A stretch of 64,000 bases of DNA from assembly GCF_000090795.2 (NCBI RefSeq), contig NW_003546242.1, positions 1,812,216 through 1,876,215 on the forward strand, given 5' to 3'. Of this stretch, positions 57,604-64,000 are shown piece by piece; positions within the stretch are counted from its first letter, which is position 1; every line of letters starts with the position of its first letter. The position numbers and the translations under genes were made by a program. The notes beneath the pieces are model-generated. The model did no database searches and had not been told where the DNA came from. It saw nothing but the letters and a program-made list of their open reading frames with translations. The stretch is from Amphimedon queenslandica. Lineage: Eukaryota > Porifera > Demospongiae > Haplosclerida > Niphatidae.

Positions 57604-58165
57604 GACCACCTTCTCTGCAAGTCTTCTTGAGGAAGGATGATAGGGTGATGTTAAGATCTGTTGGACTCCATTTTGAGCAAGAAACTCCGTAAATTCTAAA
57701 CTTGTAAATTTTGTAGCATTGTCGGAAACTAATTGCTGTGGTAACCCAAAGGTAGCAAAGATGGTTTGTAATTTATTAATAGCAGCTTTAGAAGCAGTAG
57801 ATGGGACAATATGTACACCCATTCATTTGGAATATGCATTAGCCAGAATGAAAAATAATTTTCCATGAAACAGACCAGCGTGATCAGTATAGAGACTTGA
57901 CCACAGTCGGGAAGGCCACTTCCATGGGTGGAGATGTGCCTTAGGAGGATTTCCACAATTACTATGACAAGTATCACATTTTCTGAACAGCAGTTAAAAT
58001 GTCAAAATCCAAACCATGCCACCACACATACGATCTAGCTAGGCTTTTCATCTGATTAATCCCTGGATGAGTATCATGTAACTGTTGTAATACCACATGA
58101 CAGCCTGTAGTAGGAATGACCACCCTAGCTCCCCACAAGATGCAAACCTCAACAGTACTGAGTTC
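57604..58165 (-). pseudogene. Ty3/gypsy retrotransposon integrase remnant
   Basis: From high to low coordinates the minus strand gives GARVVIPTTGCHVVLQQLHD, THPGINQMKSLARSYVWWHG (H2C2 region), CDTCHSNCGNPPKAHLHPWK, then YTDHAGLFHGKLFFILANAY, a stop, and IVPSTASKAAINKLQTIFAT followed by FGLPQQLVSDNATKFTSLEF and ILTSPYHPSSRRLAEKVV. This is the integrase zinc region and DDE core up to the HPSS.GLAE-type segment. In-frame stops and frame changes show decay. No LTRs were recognised. Confidence 0.85.
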
Positions 58166-58952
58166 GTCTTAAATTCTCAATGAGAGTAAAATGGCTGAAA
58201 TGGTGAATCTGGAAAATGATCTGGGCAGCCATAGAGAATGAAGTGATGGACACAAGATAAAAGAACATCTTTTGCAGTCCAAGATGTAATTTGAGAAGCA
58301 GTCACAATCATTTTCTCCAATTTCATCTTCACTTTCTTCATCAATAAAGTCAGGATTATATATAAACCCCATTCAAAAACAGTTCTTCTACATTTGTTAC
58401 ATCAGCTTTTGTACCTAAATAACTGTAATTATTTTAATTGTCATAATTATAATTAACTTGCCATAAGTCATTATCACCCCCTCGTGGACCTTTTTCTTCT
58501 CTTTTACATGACATAAACTCCCTGCTTTTAACATTGAGGCTTCTTCCACTACAGCATTTGATTTTATGACTGAAACAGTTCTTTCCTCTTTAAAATACCA
58601 AGTAGAAAGGAGCTACACGTTAAAATGATAAAATAATATTAATATCCAATAGATTACGAATTTTCAAAGTCTCAGCTTCTCTTAATTGACTCCTAATGCT
58701 CATCTTCAGACTTTAGCACTGTTTTAACTGTTCAGCAAGACAAATAAGCAATTGCTCTGACTCTAGAGTAGAAAGCTGCGCTTGTCACTACATTCCAGTG
58801 CGTTAAAAGTACTGTCTACAATTATGTGTGAACCTAGTCTCGCTAGCCAGACTCTAATTTACCGAATAAGAGTCTGGTGCCATGCCTATTATCAACTCAT
58901 GTTTTCAATGTTTTGATTTGCGTGGGCAGTCCTACTGACATGCCCACTCATT
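58166..58952. other. Spacer with possible gypsy flank and a palindromic MITE fragment
   Basis: About 58170-58372 holds a minus frame (MGFIYNPDFIDEESEDEIGE) of unknown origin, possibly from the retroelement. At about 58838-58890, TAGTCTCGCTAGCCAGACTCTAATT is followed by AAGAGTCTGG, a diverged copy of the palindrome at 9763-9822 with only part of the second arm left. Confidence 0.4.
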
Positions 58953-60090
58953 TTATGCATTAAATAGTAGCGTGGTCATGGAAGCTAAAGCAGTAGAGGC
59001 ATCAGTGTCTAGCGTGGCAGCTAGTTTTGGATATCTTTTAAAAGATAAGCAGTTGGAAGCATCATCATAATCAGTGTTTTCTGCATTCTCATTCCCTCCA
59101 GTATGCTCATCAGTATTCATAGAATCAGTAGCAAACATCTGAAACTATACATGCATAAATTAATTCAAAAACATGCATGTATTTACTTACAAATTTTTTA
59201 ACGCCTGGTATAGTTGATTCTAGTGAGCGGCTCCTATCAATGATTCTGCTGTCAAAATCCTGGCCAATTTGTGACAATAGTCGCAATAGAGTACTGTATG
59301 ATGTGCACAAATGTAGCTTGTTTAATCTATCAAAAGCCTATAAAAATGTTTGTATATGACTATACATGATAATATTGTATGTATACTTGTTTCGAACAGT
59401 GACCAGCATAAAGAATCACAGATATAAGTTTCTGAAAAATGTTAAGCGATTTTCTCTTGAATGAAGTAAAGATTGTAATGATGACACCAGTGATCCTAAT
59501 CACATCTGCTTTCTCCCTATGCTTGCCCATTAGAATAATAGACAGCATTTCAATCAAAGATAGAGCATACTTTTCTATTTTTTCAACGTAATTGGCCCAA
59601 AAGAAATGACAGCTTAGTGCTGGAAAATATATGATACCCAGTGTCAGAACACAAGACCTTCAGCGCCTTCCTTATCATCATGGCAATTCTTTTAATCAGT
59701 GGCTTTTCATATTTTGAGTGCTTCATCAGCTCAGAGGCAAGAGATGTAGGCTTCCCTTTCGTAAGAAGACGTGTAATTTTCTTTCTTTTTGGTGTCGTTA
59801 GGTGCTGCACTCTAGGTATGTCATAATTAAACACAATACAAACAAAGGATGTTTACAAGTGCATACTGAGACCTATTAAATAAGTATTTTACTGATAAGT
59901 CAGCTGAGTCTTTCCTATTTACAAAGGTATCATCATGTGGGATAGTGACTCTGGCTCTCTTAAACTTAGGAAATGTGCCAGTGCCATCAGTTCTTACGAG
60001 TCCAGATAGTAGGACATCACTTACATTTCCTTTTATTCTCTTATGAAGTTTGTTGTACTGTATAAGTAATCGAAAGCAAGTCCTGCATAC
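58953..60090 (-). CDS. Multi-exon unknown protein, resembling the N-terminal flank of DUF6589-type proteins
   Basis: Exons resolved from 3' to 5': 58953-59144, 59191-59337, 59387-59574, 59588-59811, and an upstream exon at about 59930-60075 whose junction is not settled. The frame is maintained across the first four. The sequence begins near CRTCFRLLIQYNKLHKRIKG, continues VRTDGTGTFPKFKRARVTIP, VQHLTTPKRKKITRLLTKGK, FTSFKRKSLNIFQKLISVIL, then AFDRLNKLHLCTSYSTLLRL, and ends with an acidic tail (SMNTDEHTGGNENAENTDYD). The pattern of a helical L..G.S.SY.TLL.L segment recalls proteins that carry DUF6589 and derive from mobile elements; that domain itself is missing. A CxxC pair lies at the start. 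The first exon and promoter are not found. The name is an inference, the exon chain is better supported. Confidence 0.5.
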
Positions 60091-60270
60091 ATGCTTACAT
60101 GCATACTGCAGCCAGATGGCAGTTCATTTTTAGTCATTACCATAGACGGCGGAACAAAATTTATTTTGGGGGGCTGAACACCAATGAAGTTATTAAAATG
60201 GGTGTGGTTTAATGCAAAAATGGCTGCTAATTTTTATTGTTGGATTTAGATTGGTTTTCTTTGTCTTTTT

Positions 60271-60301
60271 AACGACCTGGGGGCTTCGCCCCCAGGTCGT
60301 T
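60271..60301. repeat. Perfect GC-rich hairpin, 14-bp arms, 3-base loop
   Basis: AACGACCTGGGGGC (60271-60284) pairs exactly with GCCCCCAGGTCGTT (60288-60301) around TTC. It is strikingly GC-rich in an AT-rich setting and is preceded by a T run (CTTTTT). It might be a MITE core, a structured RNA or a cruciform-forming site. Confidence 0.8.
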
Positions 60302-60326
60302 CCTATAATTGAATTCACCGTCGCGC

Positions 60327-60327
<1 letters not shown>

Positions 60328-60358
<31 letters not shown>
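60328..60358. repeat. (TA)n microsatellite
   Basis: About 14 uninterrupted TA units. Confidence 0.95.
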
Positions 60359-60363
<5 letters not shown>

Positions 60364-61347
60364 TTGTATGTCCACAATTACATTTCTTCTATACATGTTG
60401 TATTGGAGAAATAACAAGCCTTAGCAACCACCCGCCCACGCTCCTTTACGTGAGTGGGTGTGGCCACAGCAAACAAAATGGCGGTTTACACATGGGACAA
60501 AGTTAAGAGCTTTCTAACAGCAAGAGAGCATAGAGATACTGTCTAAAGACTTTTCTAGAAGCATTAGAAGGTAGAGAGAACCTATATAAGTCTTAATAAT
60601 GACAAAGTTGTACTTGCAAGGTGGTGAAATCAATTATAGGAATATTTTTTACACTGTTACGCTTGTTCTCTAAATAAAATGGAGAAACGAGACACCAAAG
60701 GTGTGTAGCCTCGTAGTGTATATGTATTATGGCTCCTCTGCCTCCTCAGTTACCCGTGATATACAAGTAGGTTTCTTTTATAGCTTGGATTTGTCAAATT
60801 TCTTGAGAAAATTCAATTGGCACCTTTAATGTTCCTTATTTTGTGCTGTATCTGCTTTGCAGAAAGTTGGTGTGACTCTTCTTTCAATATGTGACAAGAA
60901 ATATTCCCTCAACTGCATGGCAACCTTACTCTGTTTTGAAATTGGTAAAGGTAGCAGAACTTCAACTACTAAAGTATTGGTAGTGGTGGTAGATTATCTC
61001 CAGCTACTGGAGGAACTCCAGCTACAATCTCAGAATCATCCATCATATAATTACTACCAACAAAAATTAATAATAGCTGTATTAATTTAGCAAACTCTTT
61101 TGCAAAAAAAGTTAAAGTGGAAACTGGAAAGAAAGCTGACTTTGCTGAGCCTGGACTGGTGAGCGCAAATGAAGTTGAATGTATAAACTTAAATAGTTTC
61201 AGAAAAGGAAATAGATTGTAGTAGATATGCTAAGTTTGCAATACCTTGAGTGGGAAAGTTGACTTCTTTCTTGGAGCTGCTTTCTGAAGTAATATTTTGG
61301 TAACCATAAAGTAATGTATAACTTGATACTTTAGCTAATTTGATATT
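60359..61347. other. Spacer sharing a repeat with the hAT insertion block
   Basis: The stretch 60440-60600 (GTGTGGCCACAGCAAACAAAATGGCGG, TTTCTAACAGCAAGAGAG, CTGTCTAAAGACTTTTCTAGAAGC) resembles 9450-9560 in phrase order. GAGACACCAAAGGTGTGTAGCCTCG near 60688 resembles GAGACACCTACGGTGCATGGCCTCG near 52754. No coding exon is supported. Confidence 0.45.
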
Positions 61348-61836
61348 TTAAAATGCCCACCGTTCTGAACCACAAGGTGCACACTTAATTGCCAGAATTC
61401 TTAACTGAGTAGTTTCATAAAAGTGTCCAAAAGGTATAAGTGATAAGTGTCTGTAATCTTGTGAGCTAGCACTACTCCAGGAGATGTCACATGATACCAC
61501 CTCCTTGTTGCTTTCAATTTGGACCAGCAATGGAGACAACTGAAGCAACAGTTTCTCTGCATAAAATAGCTCTATCTCTTTTCTGCTCCATTCATAGGCT
61601 GGACACCCATTATTAATTTTGATTAAATTTAGACTTTTGTCATTGAAGTCCAATACTATCTTACTAAAGTATCCTTTGTCATTTTTATAAATAAATTTCA
61701 TTTTATGTATTATCTTTTCAAACCCTGACCCTTTGATAAATGCTTGAATTGTCAAATGCCCTTCTACAACTATTCTGTGGTGTACAAGATTTTGTCTTAG
61801 TTTTGCATTTTCCAGTAGGAAATGCCAAAGCACCAT
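61348..61836 (-). CDS. Hypothetical protein or terminal exon, 162 residues
   Basis: A long open frame in AT-rich DNA: MVLWHFLLENAKLRQNLVHH, HLTIQAFIKGSGFEKIIHKM, FIYKNDKGYFSKIVLDFNDK, and ending CAPCGSERWAF-stop. Composition is ordinary globular protein with no membrane span. I do not recognise the family. The ATG lies one base from the end of the MITE at 61838, so the true N-terminus may have been separated by the insertion, and this may be the last exon of a larger gene. Confidence 0.45.
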   Translation of the reverse strand: MVLWHFLLENAKLRQNLVHHRIVVEGHLTIQAFIKGSGFEKIIHKMKFIYKNDKGYFSKIVLDFNDKSLNLIKINNGCPAYEWSRKEIELFYAEKLLLQLSPLLVQIESNKEVVSCDISWSSASSQDYRHLSLIPFGHFYETTQLRILAIKCAPCGSERWAF

Positions 61837-61837
61837 T

Positions 61838-62510
61838 TACCGTATTTCCTCGAGTAAAAGCCGCCCCTGAGTAGCCGCCTCCCTCGAATAGACGCCTCCT
61901 GGGGCCAGGGTAGTCAAAGAAATTACCGCCGCCTTCAAATAGACACCGCATATAATACTATTCATTATTATTATTAATAACCAAGTATTTAATTAACTAG
62001 TAAAATGGCGGTCTAGTCACAGTTGAGTCTAGTCAAGTAGTTCCTTCATCCTATCGATTAGTTTTTTCTTTCCAGGAAAGGTATAGATACATGGTACTTC
62101 TAGGAACTTTCCAAATTCCCTTTTCCCATTAACATGAGTTTCCATTTGACCCCACGAAGCAAGAAATATAATGCAACTCGCATAAACTAGGAAGGAGAAG
62201 TACATGTAGCAAAGACACTGGGGAACATCTAAACTCCTACAGCCTGAGATAGAACATGAGAGTGATCTTTTTCCAGACCTGGAACTGGAAGTATTAGAGT
62301 AGTAATCGAGGTAGTAATTGACATGATGAAGATTGAATTATTTTGTTTAAAAAGAGTATTAATGGTAAAAATTAATAATTAATTTAAAATTAATGATGAT
62401 TAATAATAATCGCCGCCCTCAAACAATGGCCGCCCTCGTATAGTCGCCTCCCTCCTACAGATGGAAAAATGAAATAGACGCCGCGGCTTTTACCCGAGGA
62501 AATACAGTAC
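61838..62510. mobile_element. TIR element with TACCGTATTTCCTCG ends, 673 bp
   Basis: The left end TACCGTATTTCCTCGAGTAA and the complement of the right end TACTGTATTTCCTCGGGTAA both continue AAGCCGC, giving about 27 bp with two mismatches. Subterminal GCCGCC(C/T)TC and AATAGACGCC motifs repeat in both halves. There is no transposase. The target duplication may be TA. Confidence 0.82.
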
Positions 62511-62840
62511 CCTCCTCCTATTATTATACTTCCTCTTTCCAAATTTGGATTCATCTACTTTGCAACCTCTCCTGGTCCCCTAGGTTAGTAGACCCTCCTC
62601 TATAATGGTGGCACATACCTCCCTACAAAACTAGAGCCAATCTACAACAGTATGCGTGCCAATGGCACATTCATTCACCGCAGACTCTTGATTACATGTG
62701 TCATAATTTTTTTCTTGTCATGCCCTCTCACTGCTTCTGTGAGTCTGTGACATCATGGTAAAGGAGGAAGTAGTAGCTTATAAAATGGCAATTTTACTAA
62801 CAATACATTGTATCATTTTTATTAACAAAGATGTATATGT
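62511..62840. other. Spacer, nothing supported
   Basis: CT-rich at first (CCTCCTCCTATTATTATACTTCCTC), then AT-rich; no gene, repeat end or RNA recognised. Confidence 0.4.
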
Positions 62841-63295
62841 ACAATACCTGAGTGTACTCTTAGTATAGTAGCTATTTCAGAATGACCTTTGCAGTCAAGA
62901 GCAATACAATACCTGAGTGTACTCTTAGTATAGTAGCTGTATCAGAATGACCTTTGCAGTCAAGAGCAATACAATACCTGAGTGTACTCTTAGTATAGTA
63001 GCTGTATCAGAATGACCTTTGCAGTCAAGAGCAATACAATACCTGAGTGTACTCTTAGTATAGTAGCTGTATCAGAATGACCTTTGCAGTCAAGAGCAAT
63101 ACAATACCTGAGTGTACTCTTAGTATAGTAGCTGTATCAGAATGACCTTTGCAGTCAAGAGCAATACAATACCTGAGTGTACTCTTAGTATAGTAGCTGT
63201 ATCAGAATGACCTTTGCAGTCAAGAGCAATACAATACCTGAGTGTACTCTTAGTATAGTAGCCATTTCAGAATGACCTTTGCAGTCAAGAGCAAT
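62841..63295. repeat. 65-bp minisatellite, exactly seven copies
   Basis: Units start at 62841, 62906, 62971, 63036, 63101, 63166 and 63231, each beginning ACAATACCTGAGTGTACTCT. The first and last differ at GCTATTTCAG / GCCATTTCAG versus GCTGTATCAG in the five inner, near-identical units, as expected for recent internal expansion. On the minus strand each unit reads IALDCKGHSDTATILRVHS followed by a donor-like CAG|GTATTG. Confidence 0.97.
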
Positions 63296-63370
63296 GCCAA
63301 AGTGACATGTGTTGTTATGGTGTTACTACATTATTTTCCTCAACTGAGAAACCTTTTTAAATTTTTATAT

Positions 63371-63673
63371 TTATATCTTTGGTTTCTTTGTCCAAGATGC
63401 GTATCTTTTGCAGTATCTAGGGAAATTTGTAACGTGATAGAGAATAGGTGATAGTTTTGTGCTCTGAGCCAGATGAATAATCAATTGACTGTATGCAGCA
63501 AGGTCTTTTGCTGTCTTGTCTGGTGTAAGTATAGCAAGGAACATGAAAAAGTAAAATGCCCATGAAAGGAAGTCTTCAATTTCTCTAAGTTTCAAGTTTG
63601 ATGTTCTAGAATTGAAACCTGACTCCCTCCATTGAGTTTTAATAGCTGCATTATCAGGCATTAGCTCCTTCAT
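63371..63673 (-). CDS. Hypothetical open frame or exon, 100 residues
   Basis: MKELMPDNAAIKTQWRESGF, then REIEDFLSWAFYFFMFLAIL, then AYSQLIIHLAQSTKLSPILY and TNFPRYCKRYASWTKKPKI. Composition looks coding and the end is basic. It lies between the minisatellite exon-like unit and a coiled-coil frame on the same strand, so all three may be exons of one gene. Family not recognised. Confidence 0.35.
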   Translation of the reverse strand: MKELMPDNAAIKTQWRESGFNSRTSNLKLREIEDFLSWAFYFFMFLAILTPDKTAKDLAAYSQLIIHLAQSTKLSPILYHVTNFPRYCKRYASWTKKPKI

Positions 63674-63885
63674 TTCAATAATCTACCTTCCCTTGATTTT
63701 TGTAACTATCTTCCCCAAGATAGGTGGGAAGAAGTGAGAAATCACCATAGGCTCGGGAGAAGTGAGTGTACTGAGCTTGAGCTGGAAGAGCTGGCCAATA
63801 GAACTATGTAATGTCATTAAAAATTCAATTAAAATAAAATAATTGCATAAAATTCACTTATGTCTTATACTGAAATGTTTCAAAC

Positions 63886-64000
63886 TTAGTGAAGGATGCA
63901 TTCTAAAGTTCTCAGTTGAGAAAGCTGCTTTATCTTAGAATTGATTTCATTATTTTCTTTTTCGAGAGCATTTATCTTTTGCAATATCAAAGGAAAAAAG
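63886..64000 (-). CDS. Possible coiled-coil C-terminal exon, runs off the window
   Basis: Minus frame PLILQKINALEKENNEINSK, then IKQLSQLRTLECILH-stop. The heptad-like spacing of Leu/Ile and charged residues suggests a short coiled coil. The upstream part is outside the window. Confidence 0.3.
   Translation of the reverse strand, partial: FFPLILQKINALEKENNEINSKIKQLSQLRTLECILH

Noticed and set aside
60271-60301. Rho-independent transcription terminator
   Set aside because: The form fits, with a hairpin beside a T run, but the genome is eukaryotic and the T run lies on the wrong side for the plus strand.
62841-63295. CRISPR array
   Set aside because: The units are tandem with no unique spacers, the period is 65 bp throughout, and the context is an intron-rich animal genome.

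Overview
The window looks like genomic DNA of a demosponge close to Amphimedon queenslandica (inference). The reasons are: AT-rich DNA; very short GT-AG introns (46 nt in one gene); animal-specific genes (an Na-K-Cl cotransporter with SPAK/OSR1 regulatory features, an Ig/FN3 receptor, a fibrinogen-domain protein); two large intronless beta-helix/multi-membrane-span proteins; and abundant TACATG runs in introns and spacers. No tRNA, rRNA or CRISPR array was seen.

Layout. 0-4.3 kb holds a decayed MICU1-like fragment, a 724-bp hAT-type MITE and dispersed repeats. At 4.3-7.8 kb a 3.5-kb decayed hAT transposon (8-bp target duplication) sits 36 bp upstream of the start codon of a 25-exon NKCC-type SLC12 gene (7877-19070); intron 2 of that gene holds a second, different 3.1-kb hAT. 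INO80C (+) and a glucose-6-phosphate 1-epimerase-like gene (-) follow as a convergent pair. The epimerase start faces, across about 590 bp, the start of a 1404-residue Ig7/FN3x5 single-pass receptor (24878-34509) whose cytoplasmic tail carries five tyrosine motifs.

At 35.6-43.7 kb lie two convergent intronless paralogues (1267 and 1104 residues) with a signal peptide, a PMP-like beta-helix ectodomain, a Cys-rich neck and about nine membrane spans. This is the most interesting pair in the window. From 43.7 to 48.7 kb there are TIR elements and only weak gene evidence. At 48.7-52.5 kb are the 5' end of an ADAL-like deaminase gene, a 10-N assembly gap, a truncated secreted fibrinogen-domain gene and a PARP16-like ADP-ribosyltransferase with one frameshift. 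From 52.5 to 64 kb there is a transposon graveyard (hAT, Tc1/mariner, gypsy integrase, MITEs), a multi-exon unknown gene resembling the flank of DUF6589 proteins, further orphan exons and a seven-copy 65-bp minisatellite.

The large genes were joined exon by exon by eye. The SLC12, epimerase and Ig/FN3 models keep frame throughout (1107, 276 and 1404 residues), so the frameshifts in the MICU1-like and PARP16-like loci are unlikely to be simply a generally poor sequence. No alignment or database search was run; family names come from recognising motifs.
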